Notes: generated by a model not told the origin, from the letters alone. 64,000 nt of DNA from Rhabdophis nuchalis (GCA_039707465.1 CM077647.1:120322610-120386609), one strand, 5' to 3'. Counted from the stretch's first letter, positions 10,409 to 20,666 are shown. Translations and numbers: made by a program.

Positions 10409-13400
10409 ATGTACTCCAGGCGCGACCTCCTTGACCTGCGGGAGTCTCCCCTCTCGCAGGCCTGGCCCTCCTGTCTAACACGGGTCCACCTCGATGATGG
10501 ATTGATTATTCCTAAGAGGTGGGCGAAGCGCAGGTTGAGGGGTTTTTTAGGGAGGTTTTTAATTAGGATTTTAGGGGGTTCCAGGGAGGAGGGGGGAGGG
10601 TACAAACAGTCAGAAAGAGAGGGCCAGGCCGACAGGCGACGGAGGGAAGCGGAAGGATCCGTGAGGGGGGGGGAAACACGAGTCGTTCCGACGGAGGGCA
10701 TTCCCATTCAGAAGGTCGTGGGGAGAGGCAGGTCCGAGGGGAGGCAAGTTCCATCCTCCCGGTTGGGGACACGTGGCCGTTGGTTACAAACGGTCAGGTG
10801 TCACAACCCCCGCAGGCTAGGTGGTCAGGGAATACAGAGCCAGGGCCTGAGGCTGATGTTTTGCAACGCCAGGTCCGTTGTCAACAAAGCCCCCCTCATC
10901 CATGACCTTGTGTCAGAGGGGGAGCCGGACCTGGCAGGAATAGCGGAGACCTGGTTGGGCCACGAGGGTGGACTCCCCCTCGTTGAAATGTGCCCACCAG
11001 GCTACCGCGCTTTTCATCAGCCCCGGGCCCTAGGCAGGGGTGGTGGGGTAGCGGTCATTGTAAAGGAAGGTCTTGAGCCAAGAGAGACCATTGTGCCACA
11101 GACCACCGGTTGTGAGTCCCTCTGCGTGAAGTGGGGCCTAGGGAGGCAGTTGGGCTTGCTGGTTGTATACCTGGCTCCCCGCTATGTAGCAGCAGCCCTG
11201 CCCGAGCTCCTTGAGGTGATCGCTACGGTGGCAGTCGAGACCCCCAGACTTTTAGTCATGGGGGACTTTAATCTGCCATCGGTGGGCGAATCATCCGGGG
11301 TAGCTCGGGAGTTCATGGCTTCCATGACGGCCATGGACCTGACCCAAGTAATTCAAGGCCCCACCCACGAGGGTGGACATACACCGGATCTCATCTTTGT
11401 CTCTGGCCAATGGAAGAGTGATCTGGGTATAGGGGATATAGTCATCACGCCCTTGTCATGGTCAGACCACTCACTTCTCCGGCTCGACTTTCTAACCGCT
11501 ACTCCCCACCGCGGGGAGGCGGAACCAGAGTCACCGATCTGGTTCCGCCCCAGGTGCCTTATGGACCCTGATGGGTTCCAGACGGCGCTTGGGCCACTTC
11601 CTGTACCCCTGACCCGCGCCCCGATGGAGGACCTCGTGGCCGCATGGAATACTGCGGCCACGGGAGCCTTGGATCGGGTCGCGCCCTTGCGGCCTCTCTT
11701 GCGGCGGCGAACCACCCTGGCCCCCTGGTTTACCGAGGAGCTGAGGGGGATGAAACGCCACAAGAGATGCCTAGAGAGAAGATGGAGGTCTACCCGATCT
11801 GAATCTGACCGGACACAGGTAAAAGCCCATTTACGGACTTACATTGTGGCGCTGAGAGTGGCCAAACGCCATCATTGTGCTACTCTCATAGCATCCGCAG
11901 ACAACCGCCCTGCCGCCCTGTTTAGGGTGACCCGCTCCCTCCTTCAACAGAGGGTGCGGGAAGCCCCGCTACAGGGTAGAGCAGAGGAATTTGTGATTTT
12001 TCTGCAGGAGAAAATCGCTCAGATACAGAACGAGCTAGCCCCCATTGATGGCCCAGTGGGATGCCGCGAGGCAGATCTTGTCTGGGAGGAGTTTGACTCC
12101 GTTTCTTCCGAGGATATGGACAGGTTACGTGGGCGACTGCGAGCCACCACATGTTTATTGGACCCGTGTTCCTCCTGGCTTGTACTGGCATCCTGGGAGG
12201 TGACACGAGGCTGGCTCCAAGAGGTTGTCAACGCATCCTTAAGTGAGGGTTCCTTGCCTGCTTCCCTAAAAGAGGCTATGGTGAGGCCCCTCCTTAAGAA
12301 GCCCTCTTTGGATCCAGCTTTATTAAACAACTATCGTCCCGTCTCCAACCTTCCCTTTTTGGCGAAGGTTGTTGAGAGTGTGGTGGCACAACAGTTTCCC
12401 CGTCACCTGGAGGAAGTTGATTATCTAGACCCGCGCCAGTCCGGCTTTCGGCCCGGGCATAGCACCGAGACCGCATTGGTCGCGTTGGTGGATGATCTCT
12501 GGAGGGCCAGAGATGGGGGTTGCTCCTCCATCCTGGTCCTATTAGACCTCTCGGCGGCTTTCGATACCATCGACCATGGTATCCTATTGCATCGGCTGGG
12601 GGGGTTGGGGGTGGGAGGCACCGTTTTACGGTGGTTCTCCTCCTACCTCTCTGGCCGATCGCAATTTGTGTTGGCAGGAGAGCAGAGGTCGACCTCGAGA
12701 CCCCTCACTTGTGGGGTGCCTCAGGGGTCGGTCCTCTCGCCTCTCTTGTTCAACACATATATGAAGCCGCTGGGTGAGATCATCCGTGGTTTTGGGGTAG
12801 AGTACCATCTTTACGCTGATGATACTCAGCTGTATATATCTACCCCAAACCACCCCAACGATGCCGTAGCGGTGATGTGCCAGTGCCTGGAAGCCATGCG
12901 GATCTGGATGGGAAGTAACGGACTCAGACTCAACCCGACCAAGACCGAGTGGCTGTGGTTTCCGGCTACCCGATTCAACCAGCTAACTCCATCGCTGGCC
13001 ATAGGGGGCGAACATCTTGCCCCTGTGGATGGGGTGCGCAATTTGGGTGTCCTCCTGGATGCCCGGCTGTCCATGGAAGATCAAGTGACAGCCGTGGCCA
13101 GGAGGGCGTTTTACCAGGTTCACCTGGTTCACCAATTGCGCCCCCTATTGGATCGGGACGCCCTTCGCACAGTCACTCATGCTCTCGTGACATCCCGACT
13201 GGACTATTGTAACTCTCTCTACATGGGGCTCCCCTTGAGGTGCACCCAGAGACTTCAGTTAGTCCAGAATGCAGCCGCGCGGGCAATTATGGGTGTTTCT
13301 AGATTCACCCACGTAACACCGCTCTTGCGCGAGCTGCACTGGCTGCCTGTCGTCCTCCGGGTGCGCTTCAAGGTGCTAGTTGTCATCTTCAAAGCGCTCC

Positions 13401-13660
13401 ATGGCTCGGGACCTAGCTACCTGCGGGATCGGATCCTGCCCCATACATCCTCACGGCCGATTCGCTCGCACAGAGAGGGACTTCTCCGGGTGCCGTCCAC
13501 TAGACTTTGTCAGCGGGCGACGCCCAGGGGAAGGGCCTTCTCTGTGGCGGGCCCAGCCCTCTGGAACGACCTTCCCCCCGATATTAGAACTACCACGGAC
13601 CTCCGCTCCTTCCGTCTGAAACTAAAAACACATCTTTTTCGCTTGGCCGGCCTAGGATAG
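10409..13660 (+). CDS. L2 LINE endonuclease-reverse transcriptase, 1083 aa, intact
   Basis: One uninterrupted frame. A basic N-terminal region of about 145 residues is followed by the endonuclease: LRLMFCNARSVVNKAPL (from about 147), EPDLAGIAETWLG, LLVMGDFNLPS and SWSDHSLLRLDF. The RT follows: NNYRPVSNLPFLAKVVES, LVLLDLSAAFDTIDHGILL (near 710), [14 protein letters not shown] and [13 protein letters not shown] (near 801). The C-terminal domain has [29 protein letters not shown] and [13 protein letters not shown]. It nicks DNA and copies its own RNA by target-primed reverse transcription. All catalytic motifs are present. The start is the first ATG of the frame; an internal Met could be used instead. 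Confidence 0.9.
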   Translation: MYSRRDLLDLRESPLSQAWPSCLTRVHLDDGLIIPKRWAKRRLRGFLGRFLIRILGGSREEGGGYKQSEREGQADRRRREAEGSVRGGETRVVPTEGIPIQKVVGRGRSEGRQVPSSRLGTRGRWLQTVRCHNPRRLGGQGIQSQGLRLMFCNARSVVNKAPLIHDLVSEGEPDLAGIAETWLGHEGGLPLVEMCPPGYRAFHQPRALGRGGGVAVIVKEGLEPRETIVPQTTGCESLCVKWGLGRQLGLLVVYLAPRYVAAALPELLEVIATVAVETPRLLVMGDFNLPSVGESSGVAREFMASMTAMDLTQVIQGPTHEGGHTPDLIFVSGQWKSDLGIGDIVITPLSWSDHSLLRLDFLTATPHRGEAEPESPIWFRPRCLMDPDGFQTALGPLPVPLTRAPMEDLVAAWNTAATGALDRVAPLRPLLRRRTTLAPWFTEELRGMKRHKRCLERRWRSTRSESDRTQVKAHLRTYIVALRVAKRHHCATLIASADNRPAALFRVTRSLLQQRVREAPLQGRAEEFVIFLQEKIAQIQNELAPIDGPVGCREADLVWEEFDSVSSEDMDRLRGRLRATTCLLDPCSSWLVLASWEVTRGWLQEVVNASLSEGSLPASLKEAMVRPLLKKPSLDPALLNNYRPVSNLPFLAKVVESVVAQQFPRHLEEVDYLDPRQSGFRPGHSTETALVALVDDLWRARDGGCSSILVLLDLSAAFDTIDHGILLHRLGGLGVGGTVLRWFSSYLSGRSQFVLAGEQRSTSRPLTCGVPQGSVLSPLLFNTYMKPLGEIIRGFGVEYHLYADDTQLYISTPNHPNDAVAVMCQCLEAMRIWMGSNGLRLNPTKTEWLWFPATRFNQLTPSLAIGGEHLAPVDGVRNLGVLLDARLSMEDQVTAVARRAFYQVHLVHQLRPLLDRDALRTVTHALVTSRLDYCNSLYMGLPLRCTQRLQLVQNAAARAIMGVSRFTHVTPLLRELHWLPVVLRVRFKVLVVIFKALHGSGPSYLRDRILPHTSSRPIRSHREGLLRVPSTRLCQRATPRGRAFSVAGPALWNDLPPDIRTTTDLRSFRLKLKTHLFRLAGLG

Positions 13661-13879
13661 TCTCTTCTGATTGTTTAGGGATTTTTAGTAAATATTTGGG
13701 AATTTTAGCGCAGGGCTTTCTGTTTAATATGCCTTTTAGTCAGTATTTATGTATGTTTATTGTTCTAAATTTTGTATTTTTTCTAACTTTTTAAATTCCC
13801 TGTGCCCCGCCTCGAGTCCCTTCGGGGAGAGAGAGCGGGTTATAAATAAAAAATTATTATTATTATTATTATTTGTGTT

Positions 13880-14199
13880 TATGGTTCATAGCTCTCACCC
13901 TGCCAGATCCCACGGATGTCCAGACTGCTCTTCTCCTGCAGGATCTTTGCGGTAAAGGGGGGCTGATAGCTTGGCATCTCCATAGAGTGGAGTGGCCGAA
14001 TTGGACACCTAATTTCTGCTTGGGGAACACTGATTACAGATTCTAGATAGGTAATCTGTCTATGTAGATTAGTAATTTGTTTACAAAGGGGCAGTATCCA
14101 AATTTGAAGAGTACTGCGAAAGACAGGTGCAAAACAGCTATTACATTGAACTAAGCCTGTCATTTTGAAATAAAATAAAATCACAATCTCAAGCACACT
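13880..14199 (-). pseudogene. CR1 ORF1 N-terminal part
   Basis: On the minus strand this reads MTGLVQCNSCFAPVFRS, then ITNLHRQITYLESVISVPQ and ends DIRGIWQGESYEP at the L2 junction. The CNSC start with a following leucine-rich helix is like the zinc-binding and coiled N-terminus of CR1 ORF1. The frame resumes as HNRYSPL beyond the L2. The 5' UTR of the CR1 follows up to about 14283. Confidence 0.65.
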
Positions 14200-14283
14200 A
14201 ATCCAGAATGCATTATTGCTATTTTGGTTTATAGATATATGATTCGCGTGTCATTAGGCACACGGGTCCCTACCTCAGTCTTA

Positions 14284-14868
14284 TGATCGGTCACAATCTG
14301 GAACTAGTGGCCATAAACATGGTCATGGAACCTTTTCACGCTGGCAACTATAGCCAGTGCCTCTTTGTCCAATTGGCTATAGTTGAATTTGGCAGCTGTC
14401 AAAATCCATGAATACAATGCAACGGGGGCTTCCTTCCCATTCAGTAGAATATGGTTCAAGACTGCCCCAATGCCATATGGGGAAGCATCACAGGACAAAC
14501 AGAGTGGAAGCAACTCACTATATTGAGTAAGCACCCTGTTGGGCAGAGTGGACAGTAGCAGTTTCTTAACAGCTTCAAAAGAGGCCTCCTCTATAAGTCC
14601 CCATTTCCAAGGGGCATTTCTTATCCAGTAAACAATGTAATGGCTCTCTGACTGAAATTTTATGTGGCAGAAAAATTGGATAAAAATTCAGAAGTCCTAA
14701 AAATGCTTGCAATTCCGCCTTACAAGTGGGGGCAGGGGTGTCTCTGATGACTTGGGTCTTTGCAGATGTGGGGCGTATTCCTTTCCCATCCACTAAGAAT
14801 CCTAAAAATTTCACCTGGGGTAATGCCACTTGGCACTTATTCCGCTTTATTGTAAGCCCCATTGTTTT
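14284..14868 (-). pseudogene. Gypsy RT thumb and RNase H remnant
   Basis: The minus strand encodes MGLTIKRNKCQVALPQVKFLG, then GFLVDGKGIRPTSAKTQ and LQAFLGLLNFY (RT connection), followed by LCLSCDASPYGIGAVL (RNase H with catalytic Asp in DASPYG) and LDKEALAIVASVKRFHDHVYG, ending FQIVTDHK. A stop interrupts YGH-FQI and a frameshift lies near 14550. The L1 target duplication overlaps its upstream edge. Confidence 0.82.
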
Positions 14869-14966
14869 TTTTTTTTTAATTGAAATTTTTATAATATTTT
14901 ACAATATTTCACCCAGTGCTGTACAAAACAAAAGGAAGAGTTGGTTTCAAGTATCTTCTATTATCT

Positions 14967-15800
14967 TTAAGATCTCCAAAATCCACGTTCTCTAGGTACA
15001 GGCGTCGAGGCATCCAAAGTTCCAAGTGCATAGTCCACAAATGGCTTCCAAGTCTTCCAAAAGATATCTTTTTTATAAACCCCCTCTCTAAATTTAATAT
15101 CGCACGTCATTTTATCATTTAAGGCTAATTTCCACATTTCACAGTACCATTCTTCTATTTTAATATTTACCTCTATTTTCCAATATCTTGCTATTACAAT
15201 TCTACCCATTATAATCATAATTCTAATCAATTCTTTCTCATGTTTTGTTAACTCTAGTTCATTAATTATCAATAACAATATAGTTTCTGATCTCAATATT
15301 ATTATTCTTTTCATCATTTCACACATCGTTCTTTCTAATTGCTGCCAAAACTTTTTAATTTTCACACATTTATACCACATATGTTCATAAGTTCCCAATT
15401 CCATATTACATCTCCAACATTTATCACTCATTTTTTTATCTATCAATGATAATCTTAATGGGGTCCAATACCATTTCCAAACAACCTTAAAATTATGCTC
15501 TTTAATCCTTATAGACAAAGTCCTCATGATTCGACCCTTCCAATTCTCATTCCAATCCAAATCCAATATTTTAATCTTAAGGTCTTCCTCCCAATTCCTT
15601 TTCATTACCATTTGTGGATTTCCATCGAAGTTTATAATCTTATATATCTTACTAACGAGTCCTTTTAACCCAATTTCATCCTTAATAATTTGAGATACTA
15701 AACTTTCAAATTTAGTTTTACTTCTATCTATTTTACATATTCCCCTTACTTTCATGGTCCATTTTTCTACCTGTATTTTTTCGAACCAATTCAACTCCAA
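14967..15800 (-). pseudogene. L1 ORF2 C-terminal part after frameshift
   Basis: This frame carries the L1 ORF2 C-terminus: WYWTPLRLSLIDKKMSDKCW followed by a zinc-knuckle-like C-x2-C-x7-H-x4-C cluster (CWRCNMELGTYEHMWYKC, about 15350-15410), then a Leu/Ile/Lys-rich helix region and WKPFVDYAL. It has no start of its own in a productive context and is best read as the continuation of the 980-codon part. Confidence 0.85.
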
Positions 15801-15808
15801 TTTTTGAA

Positions 15809-18751
15809 TTACTTTTTTTTCCTACTCTCAATTCCTAGAGCTCTTAACCAATTTACTATATTTCCTATATTTTCATCCTCAATTACTTTATCCCGACTTA
15901 TATTAGTTTTAATCGGCCAACTTTCAGTTGTCTTCCCCAAGAAGGCTATATCCGGGATCAGTTTTTTAACAAATTTATTCCAGATTTTACTCAGCCCCTT
16001 TAACCAATAACTATTAATTGCCTTTTTTGTTTTTGCTCTATCTAAAAACCATATAGACCCAAATCTCTTAATATCTTTTAACTCCAGATCTCCCCAATGA
16101 CCATCTCCACCTTTAAGTATTTTTATCACGGTTCGAATATTATACGCCCGACAATAATTAAGTAGATTGGGAATTCCCAATCCACCTTCTTTTTGATTTT
16201 GATACCACATTTTCTTCATTAGTCTTGGTTTTTTCCCACCATTACAGAATTTATCTAATTTCTTCTGATATTCTTCTATATCTTTCTCTGTCAAATTTAA
16301 TGGTAGCATCTCAAATAAAAAATTAAACTTTGGTAACAACATCATTTTACACATTGCAATTCTACCAAACCAAGACAACTTTATCTCTTTATATTTATCT
16401 ATCTTTTTCTCTACTTCCTTCAACATCACCTCATAATTAATTTTTTTCAATTCTCTAACTTTAAGTGAAAGTGTTATCCCCAAGTATTTCAATGTATTCT
16501 TAACTCTTATCCCAAATTGTTCTTGCATACTCTCCCACTCCTTACCATCTTTATTCATTAGTAATTCAGATTTTAACCAATTTACCTTTAAACCTGTCAT
16601 TTCTTCAAATTCTATCAAATGTTTATTTATCCTCTTTAAATCTTTCTCTATATCTTTCAAAATAATCAAGGTATCATCCGCATACAAATTTATCTTATAT
16701 CCTTTGTACCCTTCCAATTCTTCATCTGCTTCTATCAATTTAATCAAAACCTCCATAACTAACAAGAATAATGTTGGGGACAAGGGACATCCTTGTCTCG
16801 TACCTGCTTCCAATTTAATCTCTCCCGTCATTGTTCCATTCACCTTTACCTTTGCACTACTTTTTTGATACAATTTTGAAATAACATGTATAAATTTATT
16901 ACCAAAGCCTAATGCCTCAATAATTACCTTAATAGTATCCCATTGTACAGAATCAAAGGCTTTAAAAATATCTAACGATATTATACCTATTTCATCACCA
17001 TTATTTTCAGCTACATCTATAATATTCAATACTCTTCTAATTATATCACTCATATATCTACCTTTAACAAAACCTACTTGATTATAACTTATATATTTAT
17101 CTATAAAACTATTTAATCTATTACTTATAATAGCTGTAAATATTTTTGCATCTTGGTTGATTAAAGAAATGGGTCGGTAGGACTCGATCCTCTCAAGATC
17201 TTTATCAGGTTTAGGAATTATAGATATTACTGTCTTATTCCATGACATCGGGACTTCTCCACCATGTAAAATTCCATTAAATAGTTTTTGCAGTTTTGGT
17301 ATTATTAGTTCTTTAAAATCTTTATAGAATTCAGCAGGTAATCCATCTTCTCCTGGGGTCTTCCCTAATTTTAACTCTTGTATTATTTCGTTGATCTCCT
17401 CCTGTGTTATATCTCCTTCCATCAAATCTTTATATGTTTGATCTATTTTCATAGCATATTTTCCAAGATGATTCTTCAATTTTTCTAAATCAATTGATTT
17501 CTTTAAATATAATTTTTGAAAAAAATTCCTAGCTACTTCACATTTCTCCAATCTCTTATAACACCTTGTACCTTTTTCATCTATCAGAGAACCAATTTCT
17601 CTCTTTTGAGTTTTATTTTTCGCCATCTTTGCCAATAACCTAGAATTTTTGTTACTAAATTCAAAAAAATTCCTATTTAAATATCTTAAATTTTTTTTAA
17701 CCAATTCAATATCTTCTTCTATCAATTTAGTTTTTAATAAGTTCAATTCCTCCAAACATTTTTTATCTTTCGTAAGTGAGAATTGGTTCTCTAATATCTT
17801 AATTTGTCTTGTATCCTGATCTATTTTTGTTTTATATTCTCTATATTTCCTGCTTGACAATTTAATACTTTCTCCTCTAAATATTGCTTTCATCGTATCC
17901 CAAACAATTTCAAATTTAACCTCTCCATTATCATTCAATCCCCAACTTTCCTCCCATTTTTTGAATATCCATATTTTATCCTCCTCCTTTTTATACAATT
18001 TTTCATCATATCTCCAACCTCTTTCCTTTTTCTCAAAATTAAAATCTATTTCCATCGTAACTTCTGCATGGTCAGAATCCTTAAAAATTCCCACATCTAC
18101 TCTATCTACATTATTCAACAAATCTTTAGAGACAAAAATATAATCAATTCTTGAATAAGTATTGTGTACCTTAGAGCAAAAGGTATACACCCTTTCAGAA
18201 CCTTTCAACTCCCTCCAAACATCTACCACACTGTTTCGAACCATCCATTTATTTAAAATTTCCCCTTTATTTGTTTGTCTAAAACGGGTGGGATTATTAC
18301 TATCAATTCTATCCCTAATTAAATTGAAATCCCCCGCCACAATTATTTTCCCTACACTTTCTGTTTCCAAAATCTTAGTAATTTTATCAAGAAATCCCTT
18401 TTGTTTTTCATTCGGTAGATATAAATTAACCAATGTCACTTTTTGCTCATTAATATTCCCTATAATTATTAAATATCTTCCTTCTTCATCTCTAATTACT
18501 TGTTTTTTCTCAAAGTATACCCTATTTGATATCAATATCGCAACTCCTCTAGCTTTGGAAGTCCCAAAAGATTTTTCATAAATCTGCATACCTTTAATAT
18601 TCATTCTATTAAAATCCTCAGATTTTTGGTGAGTTTCCTGCAAAAATAATATGTCTGGTGAGTCCCTTTTAATTTTAAGCTCCAATCTTTTTCTTTTTAT
18701 ATGATTGCCTGTACCCTTCACGTTCCATGTCATTATTTTTATAAACCGCAT
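15809..18751 (-). CDS. L1 ORF2 endonuclease and reverse transcriptase, 980 aa to frameshift
   Basis: The frame begins MRFIKIMTWNVKGTGN. The endonuclease motifs are PDILFLQETHQ, KIIVAGDFNLIRD, YSRIDYIFVS and SDHAEV. The RT has LPAEFYKDF, SYRPISLINQDAKIF, GIISLDIFKAFDSVQW, TRQGCPLSPTLF and INLYADDTLIIL. It stops at 15809-15811 immediately after an A8 run (SRKKK-stop). The following C-terminal frame (15800-14967) continues in the +1-shifted frame as VIQKLELNW, so a one-base change in the homopolymer has cut an ORF2 of about 1260 codons. A sequencing or assembly error in the run is an alternative. Confidence 0.88.
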   Translation of the reverse strand: MRFIKIMTWNVKGTGNHIKRKRLELKIKRDSPDILFLQETHQKSEDFNRMNIKGMQIYEKSFGTSKARGVAILISNRVYFEKKQVIRDEEGRYLIIIGNINEQKVTLVNLYLPNEKQKGFLDKITKILETESVGKIIVAGDFNLIRDRIDSNNPTRFRQTNKGEILNKWMVRNSVVDVWRELKGSERVYTFCSKVHNTYSRIDYIFVSKDLLNNVDRVDVGIFKDSDHAEVTMEIDFNFEKKERGWRYDEKLYKKEEDKIWIFKKWEESWGLNDNGEVKFEIVWDTMKAIFRGESIKLSSRKYREYKTKIDQDTRQIKILENQFSLTKDKKCLEELNLLKTKLIEEDIELVKKNLRYLNRNFFEFSNKNSRLLAKMAKNKTQKREIGSLIDEKGTRCYKRLEKCEVARNFFQKLYLKKSIDLEKLKNHLGKYAMKIDQTYKDLMEGDITQEEINEIIQELKLGKTPGEDGLPAEFYKDFKELIIPKLQKLFNGILHGGEVPMSWNKTVISIIPKPDKDLERIESYRPISLINQDAKIFTAIISNRLNSFIDKYISYNQVGFVKGRYMSDIIRRVLNIIDVAENNGDEIGIISLDIFKAFDSVQWDTIKVIIEALGFGNKFIHVISKLYQKSSAKVKVNGTMTGEIKLEAGTRQGCPLSPTLFLLVMEVLIKLIEADEELEGYKGYKINLYADDTLIILKDIEKDLKRINKHLIEFEEMTGLKVNWLKSELLMNKDGKEWESMQEQFGIRVKNTLKYLGITLSLKVRELKKINYEVMLKEVEKKIDKYKEIKLSWFGRIAMCKMMLLPKFNFLFEMLPLNLTEKDIEEYQKKLDKFCNGGKKPRLMKKMWYQNQKEGGLGIPNLLNYCRAYNIRTVIKILKGGDGHWGDLELKDIKRFGSIWFLDRAKTKKAINSYWLKGLSKIWNKFVKKLIPDIAFLGKTTESWPIKTNISRDKVIEDENIGNIVNWLRALGIESRKKK

Positions 18752-18972
18752 TTAAACGGTAACTTTTTTAATCCTGACCCCTCCTCTTCCTTTATGTGCA
18801 CACCCAACACCAAACAAAAAAGACATACAAAAGACACAACAAAGACAAACTTAAAACACAACAACAACAAATAACAATTAATCTTCACCCCCCACATCCT
18901 CATTGGAGTTACGCCTCTATATAAAGAGTGTGGGGGGGGGAACATGCCCATGGTCGGGTCATTTCTTTCGGG

Positions 18973-20016
18973 TTATTCTTGTATTCCACTTTCAAAAAAA
19001 GAAGATAACACTGGCTTGTCCCCGCACTCAGCTTCCTGCTTTCTTCTAAGATCCTCCTCCTTGGCTGACGCTCTCTTAGTTTCTTCACGGGTTTTCTTAT
19101 GTTCGGACATTGCCGGAGAGATTTCTTTCCGTTTTAAACTTTTAGGATCCTGACCACCAACTGCTCCTTTTTCCTCCAATGTTGGAGATTCCACTTGTAT
19201 TCCACCCATCTTAAGCATATGATCTTTAATTTCTGTTAAATCCTCGTCTTTCTCAATCAGCCCGAGCTCCTGTATCAATCTTATGGCATCCGTTTCCGAA
19301 GTGATAGTTTGCATTCTCCCTTTGTAAAAAAATTTCAACTGCTGTAATGGTCTCCAATTATACTTAATATCATTGTCTCTGAGGACTTTTGTAATTGGTT
19401 TAAAAAAAAATCTCCATTCTCTTTCTTCTCTAGAAATATCTGGAAACACTTGAATTTCCTTCCCCTCAAATTTTGGGGGTTCTCCCAGTTCCCTTATTTT
19501 TCCCATAACTTCTAGTTTATCTCCAAGGTTTGCAAATCTCACAAGAACATTTCTATTAGCTCCACTTTGTCTCTTGTAACCAATTCTAAAAACACTTACT
19601 AAGTCCGCTGCCGTGTATACAATTGATGCATCAAGTTCATTCAGCCATTTTAACATTCTTTGCTTCAAATTATCCACCCTATCCTCCGAAATTCCACGAA
19701 TAACAACATTATATTTTCTTGCATCTTCTTCCAAAAGACTGATTCTCCTATCTTGTTGCTGATTTTTCAAAAAAATCCCTTCAAACTTACGATCAGACTG
19801 TTCCTCATGAACAAAAATCTGTTTAATATCATCCTTTATAAAATTAATTTCCACGTTTTGCTTTGCAAAGTTAACATTCATGTTATTAATCTCTTCTTTG
19901 GTTTTTTGAATCTCCAATGTCAAATTATCTAAATGATCAGTTACAACAGTTAGTTTTTCCCTAATTGTATTTAATGCCCCGATGATTCGTTCAAGTTCAG
20001 AAGGCTGTTGAGTCAT
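18973..20016 (-). CDS. L1 ORF1p, 347 aa, intact
   Basis: An uninterrupted frame from MTQQPSELERIIGAL. Residues 10-110 are a heptad-patterned coiled coil (LNTIREKL, LDNLTLEI, VNFAKQNVEI). An RRM-like segment follows (RKYNVVIRGISEDR, then VFRIGYKRQSGANRNVLVRF), then the C-terminal domain (EIQVFPDISREERE, LQQLKFFYKGRMQ). The tail is Lys/Glu-rich. L1 ORF1p trimers coat L1 RNA in the cytoplasm and are needed for retrotransposition. Confidence 0.88.
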   Translation of the reverse strand: MTQQPSELERIIGALNTIREKLTVVTDHLDNLTLEIQKTKEEINNMNVNFAKQNVEINFIKDDIKQIFVHEEQSDRKFEGIFLKNQQQDRRISLLEEDARKYNVVIRGISEDRVDNLKQRMLKWLNELDASIVYTAADLVSVFRIGYKRQSGANRNVLVRFANLGDKLEVMGKIRELGEPPKFEGKEIQVFPDISREEREWRFFFKPITKVLRDNDIKYNWRPLQQLKFFYKGRMQTITSETDAIRLIQELGLIEKDEDLTEIKDHMLKMGGIQVESPTLEEKGAVGGQDPKSLKRKEISPAMSEHKKTREETKRASAKEEDLRRKQEAECGDKPVLSSFFESGIQE

Positions 20017-20666
20017 CGTGTCGAATCAGTAATCTCCTTTTTAAAAAAAAAAAAATTAAACCTGCCAAGAGGGTCTTTATTGAAGAAAAAGAGCAAAAAC
20101 CCCAATAAAATAGAGCTGAGACGGCTTTTAAAACACCAAAGAAGCCAGGACAGAAGTAAAAAGGCTATAATCCAAGTTCATAAAATACAGAATCTGTATC
20201 TTTTTAGGCGCTGCCAGAAGCTCACTCGCTACATTCAGCATAAACAAACCACTTAAAAAGTTCAAAAGTTCAAAAGCTAGCAATCCACATAACTCAGCTA
20301 ATCTTCCGCTGTCTTAACTTAACTTTCAAGCCTGTGTTTATGCCTCGTAGCAAGTAAAAGAAACTTACAAATCACGATGCTTGTCAGAACAAAGGCAGAC
20401 TGCCAACTCCGCCGCTTCGATCAAACCTCTGCTCTCCACGAAGAAATGAAACTTTAAAATTCAAGCAGTCCGGTTTGATCTATCGGTGTAAAAATCAATC
20501 TACACAGTCCTCCGCCTTTCCAACCCCGTTGTAAACAATCTCGGCTTCTGACGGTGCATTTAATCACTTTTAATCCACATTTTGTTAAAAAAAAAAAACC
20601 TACGAAATGGAGGAATGTCCTCTCGCTACTCGGCCATTAGCCACGCCCCGTAAGCCCCATTGTTTT

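Larger units (their letters stand above)
9290..13873 (+). mobile_element. L2-clade LINE, nearly full length, inserted in CR1 ORF1
   Basis: About 4.6 kb on the + strand: a GC-rich 5' UTR (9290-10408), one long ORF (10409-13660) and a 3' UTR whose end has the L2 signature CCCGCCTCGAGTCCCTTCGG, then GGTTATAAATAAAAAATTATT and an (ATT)n tail to about 13872. It separates ORF1 parts of the minus-strand CR1: GESYEP at about 13885 continues as HNRYSPL at 9287. A short imperfect duplication (CTGTTATG / TGTTTATGG) may be the target site. The intact ORF and the 97%-level similarity by eye to the copy at 58510-61864 point to a young insertion. Confidence 0.88.
3653..14283 (-). mobile_element. Near full-length CR1 LINE, interrupted by an L2 and an ORF1-only L1-like element
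   Basis: The 3' UTR and tail are at 3653-3760, the ORF2 C-terminus at 3760-4173, RT at about 4600-5812, EN at 7833-8560, the ORF1 esterase part at 8736-9290 and the ORF1 N-terminus at 13880-14199. Removing the L2 (about 9290-13873) and the L1-like element (5829-7816) leaves about 4.05 kb, the size of a complete CR1. It sits exactly in the Gypsy RNase H coding region. The CR1 reading frames have several frameshifts and stops and are inactive. Confidence 0.86.
14869..20649 (-). mobile_element. L1 (LINE-1) retrotransposon, near complete
   Basis: A 5781-bp insertion flanked by an exact 17-bp duplication GTAAGCCCCATTGTTTT (14852-14868 and 20650-20666) with a poly-A tail (T run on +). The 5' UTR is at about 20649-20017, ORF1 at 20016-18973, a spacer of about 220 nt follows, then ORF2 at 18751 to about 14967. 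The only obvious lesion in ORF2 is a one-base frameshift at an A8 run (15813-15820 on +). It sits in the Gypsy RT, splitting the palm from the thumb. The exact duplication and open frames make it one of the youngest insertions here. Confidence 0.93.
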
